This document shows positions 8,371 to 17,211 of a DNA stretch of 64,000 nucleotides, in pieces. The translations under genes and the position numbers were made by a program. Origin of the DNA: a bacterium. GTDB taxonomy: Bacteria; Zhuqueibacterota; Zhuqueibacteria; Residuimicrobiales; Residuimicrobiaceae. Where the stretch lies: NCBI GenBank assembly GCA_029565685.1, contig JAKQNR010000006.1:62001-126000 (forward strand), given 5' to 3'. How positions within the stretch are numbered: the stretch's first letter is position 1; every line of letters starts with the position of its first letter. Under the pieces are notes generated by a model. The model was not told the DNA's origin. It saw only the letters and a program-made list of their open reading frames with translations, and ran no database searches.

Positions 8371-8443
8371 TCGACCCGATGAAACCGTGGGCTGGATGGC
8401 AGGATTTCCTCCTGCCGCAGCCGGCTCTATTGCAGGCTCTATG

Positions 8444-8471
8444 AGCGGGTGGCTTGCCGCCCGCTTTTTTT
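8444..8471 (+). terminator. Strong rho-independent terminator after the BMC gene
   Basis: AGCGGG (8444-8449) pairs with CCCGCT (8460-8465), the inner bases GGC/GCC extend the stem, and a run of seven T residues follows (8465-8471). Confidence 0.9.
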
Positions 8472-8549
8472 GTGCCCAGCCGCTTGCCGGTATGCACAGC
8501 GCACGACATCAGGCGCAGCGAATCCACAACCGGTTGTCAGTGAATCCCC

Positions 8550-9422
8550 ATGATCACGATCAAAGCATATGCGAAAATCAACCTCTGCCTGCGCGTGCTC
8601 GGCAGACGTCCCGACGGGTATCATGAGCTGGAGACCCTCTTTCAGCAGATCGACCTGTGCGACACCCTGCTGTTCAGCGAGGCGGACCAAGCCCTGACCG
8701 TGAGCAGCAGCCATCCGGACTGCCCGGTGGGCGAAAAAAACATCGTCCATCGAGCGGCGGACCTGCTGCGCCGCTTCAGCGGCTGTCGTTGCGGGGTTCA
8801 CATCCATATCGAAAAGCGCATCCCCATGGGGGCCGGCCTGGGCGGCGGCAGCAGCGATGCCGCCGCCGCACTCAAGGGGCTGAATCGCCTGTGGCGCCTG
8901 AACCTGGACGACGCGCACCTGCACCAACTGGCCAGCCAGTTGGGCGCTGATGTGGCGTTCTTTTTGCACGGCGGCAGCGCCTTGGGGACCGGCCGCGGCG
9001 AACAACTGCAGCCGTTGCAGTTGCCGCTGGACTATTTCGGCGTATTGGTCTATCCCCACTTTCCCATCTCCACCGCCTGGGTGTATCAGAACCTCAAAAT
9101 AAACTTGACAAATAGCTCAAAAAACAGTAAATTTTATAGCTTGACCGATCTTGTCAATGACCTTAATTCCTGGCAACAGGGCTTCACCAATGACCTGGAA
9201 AAGGTGGTCTTTGAAGAGTATCCGGAGCTCGACCGTTTGCGTGAACAGCTCGCAACTGCCGGCGCGTTTTTTAGCCGCATGTCCGGCAGCGGCTCCTGCA
9301 TATATGGTTTGTATAAAACTCGAGCCCGTGCCGAGAAAGCCTTTCTCGGCGTTGGTACATCCTACCAACGATTTCTCTTTTCCCCCATTTCCACTCACCT
9401 GAATTCGGCTGAAACAGTCTGA
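8550..9422 (+). CDS. ispE: 4-diphosphocytidyl-2-C-methyl-D-erythritol kinase
   Basis: 290 residues of the GHMP kinase family. IspE phosphorylates CDP-methylerythritol in the non-mevalonate isoprenoid pathway. The N-terminus (KAYAKINLCLRVLGRRPDGYHE) and ATP loop (PMGAGLGGGSSDAAAAL) are diagnostic, as are GADVAFFL and the C-terminal MSGSGSCIYGLY. Residues 184-212 are AT-rich in DNA and contain a promoter-like sequence on the same strand (9105-9133). Confidence 0.95.
   Translation: MITIKAYAKINLCLRVLGRRPDGYHELETLFQQIDLCDTLLFSEADQALTVSSSHPDCPVGEKNIVHRAADLLRRFSGCRCGVHIHIEKRIPMGAGLGGGSSDAAAALKGLNRLWRLNLDDAHLHQLASQLGADVAFFLHGGSALGTGRGEQLQPLQLPLDYFGVLVYPHFPISTAWVYQNLKINLTNSSKNSKFYSLTDLVNDLNSWQQGFTNDLEKVVFEEYPELDRLREQLATAGAFFSRMSGSGSCIYGLYKTRARAEKAFLGVGTSYQRFLFSPISTHLNSAETV
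9105..9133 (+). promoter_or_regulatory. Promoter-like sequence inside ispE
   Basis: TTGACA (9105-9110), exactly 17 nt, then TAAATT (9128-9133), within the ispE coding sequence and about 300 nt before tRNA-Gln. It could drive the tRNA and the prs-rplY-pth genes independently of ispE. Confidence 0.45.
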
Positions 9423-9432
9423 ATCCCTAAAC

Positions 9433-9505
9433 TGGGGCGTCGTCAAGCGGCTAAGACACGGGACTTTGATTCCCGCATTCGGAGGTTCGAATCCTCCCGC
9501 CCCAG
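9433..9505 (+). tRNA. tRNA-Gln (anticodon TTG)
   Basis: 73 nt folding as a cloverleaf: acceptor TGGGGCG/CGCCCCA with discriminator G, D arm around GTCAAGCGGC, anticodon stem CGGGA/TCCCG with loop CTTTGAT giving anticodon TTG, and T arm GGAGG-TTCGAAT-CCTCC. No CCA is encoded. It sits 10 nt after ispE. Confidence 0.95.
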
Positions 9506-9610
9506 CTATGGTGACGGCCGCAACTACCCGTCAACGACAGATCCCGGTTTCATTGCCAATCTGGTTTGCAGCAAATCCGGTTTCGCTTTTCATTCATCGA
9601 GGTAGGCAAG

Positions 9611-10588
9611 ATGACGATTACCGCTCCAAGTCGGCGCGAGGCCAAGCTCTTCTCTGGTCGTTCCAGCCTCGCATTGGCCGGAAACATTGCCAAGGCCTTC
9701 GGCAAGGAATTAGGACAGATCACCATCAAAAATTTTTCTGATGGAGAGATCTGGGTCAAATTCGAAGAGAACATCCGCGGCACTGATGTCTTCCTGATTC
9801 AATCCACCAACGCGCCCAGCGACAATCTCCTGGAGCTGCTTATCATGATCGATGCCGCCAAACGCGCCTCGGCCTACCGCATCACAGCGGTGATCCCCTA
9901 TTTCGGCTACGCCCGGCAGGACCGCAAGGATCAACCGCGGGTGGCGATCTCGGGAAAACTGGTGGCCGATCTGATCGCCAAGGCCGGCGCTGACCGCATC
10001 CTGGCCATGGACTTGCACACGCCGCAGATTCAGGGTTTTTTCGACATTCCGGTGGATCACTTGTACGCCTCGGCCATTTTCGTCGAACACTTTAAAAAGA
10101 ACATGGACCGGAGCAATTTGGTGGTCGCCTCTCCGGATATCGGCGGGGTGCACATGGCCCGCTCCTACGCCCGCCGGCTGGAAACGCCGCTGGTCATGCT
10201 TGACAAGATCCGCATCAAACACAACGACTGCGTGGTGACCCACCAGCTCATCGGCGATGTGTCCGGCAAAGACGTGCTGCTGGTGGACGACCTGGTGGAC
10301 ACCGGCGGCACGCTGTGCAACGGCGCCGTGGTGCTGCACAGCAAAGGGGCGAAAAACGTCTATGTCGCAGCCACGCACGCCATCCTCTCCGGATCGGCGG
10401 CCGTGCGCCTGCAGGAATCGGTGATCTCCCAATTATTCTTCTCCGATTCAGTTGAAATTCCTGATTATAAAAAGAAAGATAAATTTCAGTTTTTATCCGT
10501 CGCGCCGTTGCTGGCCGAAGGCATCACGCGAATTCACGAAGAAAGGTCCATCTCCGATCTGTTTCCGGAAAAAGGGCCGATCCTTTAA
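9611..10588 (+). CDS. prs: Ribose-phosphate pyrophosphokinase
   Basis: 325 residues. Prs makes PRPP from ribose 5-phosphate and ATP, feeding nucleotide, His and Trp synthesis. Seen: KLFSGRSS at the start, IKNFSDGEIWVKFEENIRG, YFGYARQDRK (ATP site), DLHTPQIQGFF, and the PRPP loop DDLVDTGGTL. The ATG at 9611 is chosen for its GAGGTAGG binding site and family-typical length; the frame is open 15 codons more. ispE-prs-rplY-pth is a common bacterial order. Confidence 0.96.
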   Translation: MTITAPSRREAKLFSGRSSLALAGNIAKAFGKELGQITIKNFSDGEIWVKFEENIRGTDVFLIQSTNAPSDNLLELLIMIDAAKRASAYRITAVIPYFGYARQDRKDQPRVAISGKLVADLIAKAGADRILAMDLHTPQIQGFFDIPVDHLYASAIFVEHFKKNMDRSNLVVASPDIGGVHMARSYARRLETPLVMLDKIRIKHNDCVVTHQLIGDVSGKDVLLVDDLVDTGGTLCNGAVVLHSKGAKNVYVAATHAILSGSAAVRLQESVISQLFFSDSVEIPDYKKKDKFQFLSVAPLLAEGITRIHEERSISDLFPEKGPIL

Positions 10589-10618
10589 CATCCTGTTACC
10601 CATTACTGAGGAATTCCC

Positions 10619-11263
10619 ATGGCAGAAATCGTCATTGAAGCACAGCGCCGCGCCACCACAGGTTCGGCGGAGGCAAGAAGAACCCGGCGCAAAGATCAAG
10701 TGCCCGGAATTTTTTATCAGCGCGGCAAAGAATCGCAGCCGTTTTTGGTGGACGGCAAGGTGCTGCTCGCCGTCGTTCATGCCGAGTCGGCCCTGTTCGA
10801 CGTCCGTTTTGACGGCGAGGCCATCCAGAAATGCGTGGTCCGTGAAATTCAATGGGACCCCATCACCCAACGGCCGATCCATGTCGACCTGATGGGTGTG
10901 TCCATGACCGAAAAGATCTCCGTGGCCGTACCGGTGCGTCTGCTCGGCGTGCCCTATGGAGTTAAAACAGAGAACGGCATCATGCAGCACCTGATGCGTG
11001 AGGTGGATGTGGAATGTCTGCCCAGCGATATTCCGGACAGCATCGAACTCGACGTCACGGAACTCAAAATTGGCGACTCACTGCACCTTTCCGATATCCA
11101 TGTGGATAAGGTCAAGGTGCTGGGCGATCTCGAGCGGCCGATCGTGACCGTCACTGCGCTGCGCATTGTCGAGGAAACGCCGGCGGCGGCGGCCGAGGAA
11201 ACGGCGTCTGCTGAGCCGGAAGTGATCGGCAAGAAAGCCGAGGCTGAAGAAGCCGAAGAGTGA
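10619..11263 (+). CDS. rplY: 50S ribosomal protein L25 (Ctc form)
   Basis: 214 residues: an L25 domain that binds 5S rRNA (RRATTGSAEARRTRRKDQVPG, then VREIQWDPITQRPIHVDL) followed by the TL5/Ctc beta domain (IPDSIELDVTELKIGDSLHLSDI) and an Ala/Glu-rich tail. The long form is typical outside enterobacteria. It follows prs after 30 nt; its stop overlaps the pth start. Confidence 0.95.
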   Translation: MAEIVIEAQRRATTGSAEARRTRRKDQVPGIFYQRGKESQPFLVDGKVLLAVVHAESALFDVRFDGEAIQKCVVREIQWDPITQRPIHVDLMGVSMTEKISVAVPVRLLGVPYGVKTENGIMQHLMREVDVECLPSDIPDSIELDVTELKIGDSLHLSDIHVDKVKVLGDLERPIVTVTALRIVEETPAAAAEETASAEPEVIGKKAEAEEAEE

Positions 11264-11859
11264 GCGAGCGACCCTCATCTGAACCGCGCCGCTGTCTGAT
11301 CGTCGGCCTGGGCAATCCGGGCAAACGGTATCAGCGCACGCGTCACAACCTCGGCTTTCTGGCGTTGGAACGGCTGGCCGAGGAGCTGCAGGGCGCGTTC
11401 ACATCGAAACGATGCAACGCAGAGACCGCGGTTGTCACATGGGGGCGGACGCCCGTACTGCTGGCAAAACCGCAGACTTATATGAACCTCAGCGGCCAGG
11501 CGGTAGCGGGGCTGATGGCCTATTACCGCATCGACCTGACCCGCTTGTTGGTGGTGCTGGATGACAACGACCTGCCCCTGGGGCGCTTACGGCTGCGGCC
11601 GCACGGCAGCGCCGGCGGTCATAAAGGGCTGGCGTCGATCATCGAACATCTGTCGACCAACGAGTTCAGCCGGCTGCGCATCGGCATTCGCAACGAAGAG
11701 CAACCGAAGGAACTGGCTGATTTCGTTCTGGCTAAATTTTCGCAAAAGGAATGGCCGCAGGTGGATACGATCTTGGATGCCAGCATCCGGGCGATCGCTG
11801 TTTTTATCCAAGACGGCATCGAGGCGGCCATGAATCAATTCAACCACATCACCCTTTAA
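11260..11859 (+). CDS. pth: Peptidyl-tRNA hydrolase
   Basis: 199 residues. Pth releases peptides from prematurely dissociated peptidyl-tRNA. Conserved elements: IVGLGNPGKRYQRTRHNLGF with the catalytic His, PQTYMNLSG, LDDNDLPLGRLRLR and GSAGGHKGLASI. It starts with GTG at 11260 overlapping the rplY stop (GTGA), an arrangement that suggests translational coupling. Confidence 0.95.
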   Translation: MSERPSSEPRRCLIVGLGNPGKRYQRTRHNLGFLALERLAEELQGAFTSKRCNAETAVVTWGRTPVLLAKPQTYMNLSGQAVAGLMAYYRIDLTRLLVVLDDNDLPLGRLRLRPHGSAGGHKGLASIIEHLSTNEFSRLRIGIRNEEQPKELADFVLAKFSQKEWPQVDTILDASIRAIAVFIQDGIEAAMNQFNHITL

Positions 11860-11884
11860 CAGATAATCACCAAGGAGGAGTAAC

Positions 11885-12286
11885 TTGCGAACATACGAAA
11901 CCGTCATCGTCATCGATTCCCTGCTCAAGCCCGAGGAAATCGACAGCATCATCAACAAATATGAGCGATTCATCTCCGCCAACGGCGGCAAGGTGAGTTC
12001 CATGGATCGTTGGGGCAAACGGCGGCTGGCCTATGAAATCAACAAACGGCAGTATGGCTTTTATGTGCTCATCCGCTTTGAGGGGCCCTCGGCGATGATC
12101 AAACAATTGGACCGCGAGTACCGCCTCAACGAGTCGCTGTTGCGGACCAAAATCATCAAGCTCGACGACAAAGCGCTGAAAGTTTTAGTGCAGCAGACCG
12201 CCGCGGCTGCCCCGGCTGAAGCGCCGGCGGCGCCGGCGACGGAACCGGCTGCAACGGCCGACGAAGCTGCGCCGGCGACCACCTGA
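11885..12286 (+). CDS. rpsF: 30S ribosomal protein S6
   Basis: 133 residues: the S6 fold (YETVIVIDSLLKPEEI, DRWGKRRLAYEINKRQYGFYVLIRFE, LDREYRLNESLLRTKI) plus an Ala/Pro-rich tail from about residue 103. The start is TTG at 11885 behind a strong AAGGAGGAG site. First gene of rpsF-ssb-rpsR-rplI. Confidence 0.95.
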   Translation: MRTYETVIVIDSLLKPEEIDSIINKYERFISANGGKVSSMDRWGKRRLAYEINKRQYGFYVLIRFEGPSAMIKQLDREYRLNESLLRTKIIKLDDKALKVLVQQTAAAAPAEAPAAPATEPAATADEAAPATT

Positions 12287-12383
12287 ACGACGGCGGCGCC
12301 ATAGGGCGGCCGCAATCCAAACGGCATCATCCCTTTTCATATAAAGATACGTTTCGCCGCGCTCAACGATGTGGAGAATCGAT

Positions 12384-12929
12384 ATGGCTGATTTAAAAAT
12401 GCCTGACATCAACAATGTATTGATCGCGGGCAATTTGACTTCGGACCCTATATTTCGTAAAACGTCCAACGGCACCGCGGTGGTGAATTTCTATATCGCT
12501 TCCAACCGCAAATACCGCGATAATTCCGGCATCTGGCGGGAGAACATCTGCTACGTGGGCGTCGTCGCCTGGCACCGCTTGGCGGAAGCATGCAACGAAG
12601 TGCTGAAAAAAAACCACTCGGTGCTGATCGACGGAGAATTGCAGAGCCGCAACTGGCACAACGAGGACGGCTCCACCCGCAACGTCGTGGAAATCCGCGC
12701 CCGCCGCGTGCAGTTTTTGGATCGTAAAACCGAACGGGATGTGGAGGAATTGGCGGCCGGCGGTGAACAGACAGACAAAACCGCGCCGGCGGCCGCTGTC
12801 GCGCCCACAGAGTCCAAACAAACGGAGGCGCCGGCAACCGAGCCCGCCAAACCCGCCGCCGAACAGATTGAAGTGCAGAAAATCGAACCCACTGATTTCG
12901 ATTTCGGCTATCAGGATTTGAAATTATAA
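12384..12929 (+). CDS. ssb: Single-stranded DNA-binding protein
   Basis: 181 residues with the SSB OB-fold (NNVLIAGNLTSDPIFRKTSNGTAV, FYIASNRKYRD, VGVVAWHRLAEACNEVLKK, LIDGELQSRNW, EIRARRVQFLDRK) at residues 1-115, then an Ala/Pro/Glu linker. The usual acidic tip (DDDIPF type) that recruits repair proteins is replaced by DFDFGYQDLKL. The ATG at 12384 has GGAG 7 nt upstream. The position between rpsF and rpsR is classical. Confidence 0.93.
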   Translation: MADLKMPDINNVLIAGNLTSDPIFRKTSNGTAVVNFYIASNRKYRDNSGIWRENICYVGVVAWHRLAEACNEVLKKNHSVLIDGELQSRNWHNEDGSTRNVVEIRARRVQFLDRKTERDVEELAAGGEQTDKTAPAAAVAPTESKQTEAPATEPAKPAAEQIEVQKIEPTDFDFGYQDLKL

Positions 12930-12956
12930 CCAGTGATAACCCTAAAAGGAGTTCGT

Positions 12957-13178
12957 ATGCTGAAGAAAAAACGGATTTGTCGATTTTGCGAGGAAAAAAT
13001 CGAACATATCGATTATAAAGACGAAAAGAAACTGATGCGCTTTACCACCGAACAGGGCAAAATCATCCCGCGGCGCACTTCGGGCACCTGCGCCAAGCAT
13101 CAGCGGCTTTTAGTCAACGCTATCAAAGTCGCTCGCGAATTGGCTCTAATTCCCTACGTCTCGGATCTGACCAAATAA
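12957..13178 (+). CDS. rpsR: 30S ribosomal protein S18
   Basis: 73 residues with the S18 core ([55 protein letters not shown]). CxxC at the N-terminus suggests a zinc-binding version. The ATG at 12957 has AAAGGAG upstream; eight more codons are open but unlikely. Confidence 0.96.
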   Translation: MLKKKRICRFCEEKIEHIDYKDEKKLMRFTTEQGKIIPRRTSGTCAKHQRLLVNAIKVARELALIPYVSDLTK

Positions 13179-13193
13179 CTCAGGAAATCAACG

Positions 13194-13637
13194 ATGAAAA
13201 TCATACTGAAAAAAGAAGTGCATAAAGTGGGACAGCCCGGGGATGTGGTGGAGGTGAAAAACGGCTATGCCCGCAATTATTTAATACCTCAGGGTTTTGC
13301 CGTTCTTGCCAGCGACGGCAATATGCGGGCGTTCCAGCAGGAGCTCAAAGCACAGGCCAAAAAGATGCTCAAAGGGCAGCAGGAAGCCCAAGAGCTGGCG
13401 GACAAGCTCGCCCAGGTCTCCGTCACCGCCGCTGTGCAGGTGGGTGAAGAAGAAAAGCTGTTCGGCTCCGTCACCAGCCAAAACATCGCCGACCTGCTCA
13501 AAGAGATCGGCTATGACATCGACAAGAAAAAAATCCTCTTGGACGAACCGATCAAGGCGTTGGGTGTGTACGACGTGCCGGTCAAACTCCATCCGGAAGT
13601 CACTGCGCATCTCAAAGTGTGGGTTGTTAAAGAATAA
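13194..13637 (+). CDS. rplI: 50S ribosomal protein L9
   Basis: 147 residues: the N-terminal rRNA-binding domain (MKIILKKEVHKVGQPGDVVEVKNGYARNYLIPQGFA), a long connecting helix and the C-terminal domain (LFGSVTSQNIADLL, HPEVTAHLKVWV). Last ribosomal gene of the cluster; a DUF3307 gene follows 17 nt later. Confidence 0.96.
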   Translation: MKIILKKEVHKVGQPGDVVEVKNGYARNYLIPQGFAVLASDGNMRAFQQELKAQAKKMLKGQQEAQELADKLAQVSVTAAVQVGEEEKLFGSVTSQNIADLLKEIGYDIDKKKILLDEPIKALGVYDVPVKLHPEVTAHLKVWVVKE

Positions 13638-13654
13638 TCCCACCCGGGTTGGGC

Positions 13655-14368
13655 ATGAATTTTTTTTACCTGCTGCTGTTGGCGCATGTGGTGGGAGACT
13701 TCCCGCTGCAGAACGATGCCATCTTCCGCTTGAAACAAAAATCGATGACGGGGGTTGTGGTCCATGTGATCATCTTTGCCGCAGTCGCTCTTATCATCCT
13801 TTCGCCCTTTTTAGCCCAACCCGTGGTCTGGGCGACCGTCTTCATGCTGTCGGTCGTCCATCTGCTGCTGGACCACCTCAAAGTAAAAATGACCCGCCGG
13901 CAGTCCGGAGATCGCTTCCGCTATTTTCTCGCCGATCAGGCGCTCCATATTTTCTTCATCGGCCTGGCTGCGTACTGGCTGTCGCAAAGCATGACCGACG
14001 CGGCCATGCCCGGCCTGTATGCGAACCGCCGGCGGTTGATCAGCGCCAATGCGTTGATCGTCGCTGGTTTCGCCGGCTCAGTGCTGCTCTTCTATGCGGA
14101 AAAGCTGGTGATCCAAAGAATGGGCGGGGATCGCCTCGCCGCATTTCCCAATCAGCGCCAACGCTGGCCAGGCATCATTATCCGCACCATTGCTGCAGCC
14201 GGCGCCATAGCCGGCGGCTGGTACACGCTGTTGCTGCTCATCATCCCCCTGTTTGTCCGTTTGCACCCGTGCTGGTTCCATCTTCTCAAGCCCTTGTGGC
14301 TGCATGAAAGTCTGGCCCATCTGCTGATCTGCACGGCCTGCGCCGCCTGGGTCTGGCTCGGAGCCTGA
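13655..14368 (+). CDS. DUF3307 family inner-membrane protein
   Basis: 237 residues with about seven hydrophobic segments. The opening LLLLAHVVGDFPLQND, the histidine-containing helix VVVHVIIFA, and VHLLLDHLKVK followed by FLADQALHIFF are the hallmark pattern of DUF3307; function unknown. The ATG at 13655 is preferred over the TTG two codons upstream; neither has a clear binding site. It is probably co-transcribed with rplI. Confidence 0.75.
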   Translation: MNFFYLLLLAHVVGDFPLQNDAIFRLKQKSMTGVVVHVIIFAAVALIILSPFLAQPVVWATVFMLSVVHLLLDHLKVKMTRRQSGDRFRYFLADQALHIFFIGLAAYWLSQSMTDAAMPGLYANRRRLISANALIVAGFAGSVLLFYAEKLVIQRMGGDRLAAFPNQRQRWPGIIIRTIAAAGAIAGGWYTLLLLIIPLFVRLHPCWFHLLKPLWLHESLAHLLICTACAAWVWLGA

Positions 14369-14438
14369 ACCACCAGCAGTCAACTCATGGCCGCCCTGCA
14401 CCTGAGGACACCACGCCAGCGCTGCGTTGCACGCGGCC

Positions 14439-15317
14439 CTAGCCGCTGACGATCTTGAGCCCCATGACCAATCCACAGATCGCCAGCAGGATCAACCATT
14501 GCAGCCAGGTTAATTTTTCATGATACACCATCCACGCCAGCAACGTAGTGAACACCATTTGCGTAGCGATGATCGCAGTGGCCAATCCCATGGGCCCCAT
14601 GGACATGGAGAGCGCATACAGGCCGGTGCCGATAAGGGTGGGAGAGCAGGCCAGCGCGAGCCTGCCGAACTCTTTTGGCTGCAAACGCGCCAACCCGGGA
14701 TGATTCAGTTTGGAGCGAAGAAAGAGGATCAAAACCGCCATCAGGCCGGTGCCCAGTTCCCAGACATAGCCGACCAGAAACGGATGAAAACAGCGCGACA
14801 GCGAGCCCATGGTGGAAAACCCGCCTCCCAACAACAGCCCGGTCAAACCGGCGCTGATAACGCCCCGGCGAAGGCTGTACTGCGGAGGCAGCGTTCCTGT
14901 CGACCGCGTCAGCCCCAGAACGAAGACAGCAAGAATAATCAGCGTCATCATCACCACCTGGCCGGTCTGCATCGCCTCATTAAAAAAAATGAACCCTAAA
15001 AAAGCGGTGACAATGGCGATAAGACTGTTGGCCATGGCCGTACCGACGCCGACGGGCAGAAAACGAACCACATCGGCGATGGCCCAGTCGCCGCAGGCGG
15101 TTAGGATGAACAGGAGCAGCAGCACCGGCCACATGGAAACAAGCCGGGCATACTGGTCCAAGGGCGCCCATGCCAGCAGCGGCGCCATGGTCAATCCAAG
15201 GGATAATCCACGATAGGCCACAGCCGAGAGCGTATCCATCCGCCGATAAAAATCAGCCATCAGCGTCATTTGCAAGGCATAGCCAAAGGCAGCGATAAAC
15301 GCGATGAAAAAAAACAA
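14439..15317 (-). CDS. EamA/DMT-family transporter
   Basis: 292 residues with ten predicted membrane helices in two EamA repeats; the second half ends MVFTTLLAWMVYHEKLTWLQWLILLAICGLVMG. Such proteins export or exchange small metabolites; the substrate cannot be read from sequence. The start is TTG at 15317 with AAAAGG about 9 nt upstream. It lies 66 nt past the alpha/beta hydrolase gene and faces the DUF3307 gene convergently. Confidence 0.82.
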   Translation of the reverse strand: MFFFIAFIAAFGYALQMTLMADFYRRMDTLSAVAYRGLSLGLTMAPLLAWAPLDQYARLVSMWPVLLLLFILTACGDWAIADVVRFLPVGVGTAMANSLIAIVTAFLGFIFFNEAMQTGQVVMMTLIILAVFVLGLTRSTGTLPPQYSLRRGVISAGLTGLLLGGGFSTMGSLSRCFHPFLVGYVWELGTGLMAVLILFLRSKLNHPGLARLQPKEFGRLALACSPTLIGTGLYALSMSMGPMGLATAIIATQMVFTTLLAWMVYHEKLTWLQWLILLAICGLVMGLKIVSG

Positions 15318-15383
15318 AGGTCTTACCTTTTCTTGAAACGGCCGCTCCGCCGTGATTCGATCTCAGGCGAATGCGGAAGCGGT

Positions 15384-16379
15384 TCAGGTACTTTGCGGAG
15401 AACCTTTTGCCCATTGAAGCAGTTTTTCCCACAGCCGGTACTGCAGGTCGAGACGGCGGATCCGTCCGATGGAGCTCCCCTGGCTGATAAAGTTGAAACA
15501 GATCCTCGCCAGCTCGCGGGTGCGCAGATAGCCGAAATCCTTGTGCGGATTCCGTTTTCGCTGGATGACATAGTCGTTGACCACCTGCACATCCAGCGGC
15601 GCCACCTGATGACGGTTCGGCCGGTAGTCGTCCGCAAGTTGATAGTCGAACGCCACCTTGTCCTCCAGATCAGCCAGATTGTACCAGCGTTCGACAACGG
15701 CATCGGGGGTCGGCGGCATTCCGGCGTTCAAACCCCACTCGTTGCGGATTTTTTGCACCACCACCGGCACGCCCAGCGGCGCGCCGATGGTGATCAACTG
15801 CTGCACGCGCACCTCCGGAACCGTGTGCGCCAACACATCATAAGCGATGATGGCGCCCATGGAATGAGCGATGAGCAGGATCTCTTTGTCGTGATGGCGC
15901 CGCAGAGCTTCCGCTAAGCGGCTGCGGATGCGGTCGCGCACAGGTTGAGACCCCTCCACCGGCGATACCCACGAATTCCGGTAATAACTGTCCAACTCGA
16001 AAAAATAACGCTGAATGATCAGATCGGTGATGTGCTTCCAGATGATCTGGCCCTCTCCGTCCAGTTTTAATCGATCCAGCTGCTTGCCGAACAATTGCAG
16101 AAATTTCTTGCGCAGGATCGACTGTTTGACCGCGGAAGCGCCGGCAGCGATCAGATAGGGTTCATCCAGATAACGTTTGTCGTCCGGATCCTTGATAGAA
16201 GGATCCAGAGGCGCTGGGTGCATAATGTCCGCCCAGTAAACGAGCTCAAAGGGAAGATTGCGCCGCGGATGTCCGATGCGGCTGAATCCCTCATACAGGC
16301 TTTTGCGCCACCACGATCGATACAGGGACGCGGGAGGCTTATTCCCCAGTCCATGAATGCCGATGATGATTCGTTTCAT
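15384..16379 (-). CDS. Alpha/beta hydrolase of unknown substrate
   Basis: 331 residues. The N-terminus IIIGIHGLGNKPP carries the oxyanion-hole segment and LLIAHSMGAIIAYDV carries the GxSxG-type nucleophile elbow (Ser in AHSMG). A long insert (about residues 40-160) precedes the elbow. No signal peptide, so probably cytosolic. The general layout resembles PGAP1/lipase-like hydrolases. It lies 70 nt downstream of kduD and may be co-transcribed. Confidence 0.7.
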   Translation of the reverse strand: MKRIIIGIHGLGNKPPASLYRSWWRKSLYEGFSRIGHPRRNLPFELVYWADIMHPAPLDPSIKDPDDKRYLDEPYLIAAGASAVKQSILRKKFLQLFGKQLDRLKLDGEGQIIWKHITDLIIQRYFFELDSYYRNSWVSPVEGSQPVRDRIRSRLAEALRRHHDKEILLIAHSMGAIIAYDVLAHTVPEVRVQQLITIGAPLGVPVVVQKIRNEWGLNAGMPPTPDAVVERWYNLADLEDKVAFDYQLADDYRPNRHQVAPLDVQVVNDYVIQRKRNPHKDFGYLRTRELARICFNFISQGSSIGRIRRLDLQYRLWEKLLQWAKGSPQST

Positions 16380-16449
16380 GATCTTCGCGGATCCACCATT
16401 TGCACTCCCAATGAGGTCGACAGGATTATATGTTTGCAGACAGGGCCGA

Positions 16450-17211
16450 TTAGCGGCTCAGCCAGCCGCCGTCCACCGCCAGGGTATAGCCGTTCACATA
16501 GTCGCTGGCGCTGGAACTCAGGAACACCACAGCGCCTTGCAAGTCCTCCGGCGTGCCCCAGCGTTGAGCGGGAATGCGAGCCAAGATTTCAGAGCTGCGC
16601 TGGCTGTCTTGGCGCAACGGAGCGGTGTTGTCCGTGGCCATATAACCCGGGGCTACGGCGTTGACGTTGATGCGATGGGGCGCCAGCTCGTTGGCCATGA
16701 GCCGGGTCAGTCCCATCACCGCACTTTTGGACGATGTGTACGACGGCACCCTGATGCCGCCTTGAAACGACAGCATGGATGCCACATTGACGATTTTTCC
16801 GCCACGGCCCTGCTCCACCATCACCCGTGCAACGGCCTGGCTGAGGAAGAAAAGGGTACGGATGTTGATGTTCATCACGTCGTCCCAGTCCTTTACGGAA
16901 AATTCCAGCAGAGGGGCGCGACGGATGATGCCGGCGTTGTTCACCAGAATATCGATGCCGCCCATTTTCTCTTTGGCAAACGCCACCACCTGATCCGCGG
17001 ATTCTTGGCGGCTGAGATCAGCGGTCAGGGTAGCGCACCGGCGTCCCCATCCGCTGATGGTCTTTTGCGCTTCACTCATATCCAGCACATCCACCAGCAC
17101 CACATCCGCGCCGGCCTGTGCCAGACCCTCGGCCATGCCGCGGCCGAGGCCACGCGCTCCGCCGGTGACGATCGCCGTTTTTCCATCTAATTTAAATTGA
17201 TCGAGAATCAT
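16450..17211 (-). CDS. kduD: 2-dehydro-3-deoxy-D-gluconate 5-dehydrogenase (SDR)
   Basis: 253 residues, classical short-chain dehydrogenase: cofactor motif TGGARGLGRG, LVNNAG, and active-site Ser with YTSSK (YxxxK). LSFQGGIRVPSYTSSKSAV closely fits KduD, which reduces 3-deoxy-D-glycero-2,5-hexodiulosonate to KDG with NAD(P)H. The neighbouring kduI supports this over a generic SDR. ATG at 17211 has AGGAG upstream. Confidence 0.9.
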   Translation of the reverse strand: MILDQFKLDGKTAIVTGGARGLGRGMAEGLAQAGADVVLVDVLDMSEAQKTISGWGRRCATLTADLSRQESADQVVAFAKEKMGGIDILVNNAGIIRRAPLLEFSVKDWDDVMNINIRTLFFLSQAVARVMVEQGRGGKIVNVASMLSFQGGIRVPSYTSSKSAVMGLTRLMANELAPHRINVNAVAPGYMATDNTAPLRQDSQRSSEILARIPAQRWGTPEDLQGAVVFLSSSASDYVNGYTLAVDGGWLSR

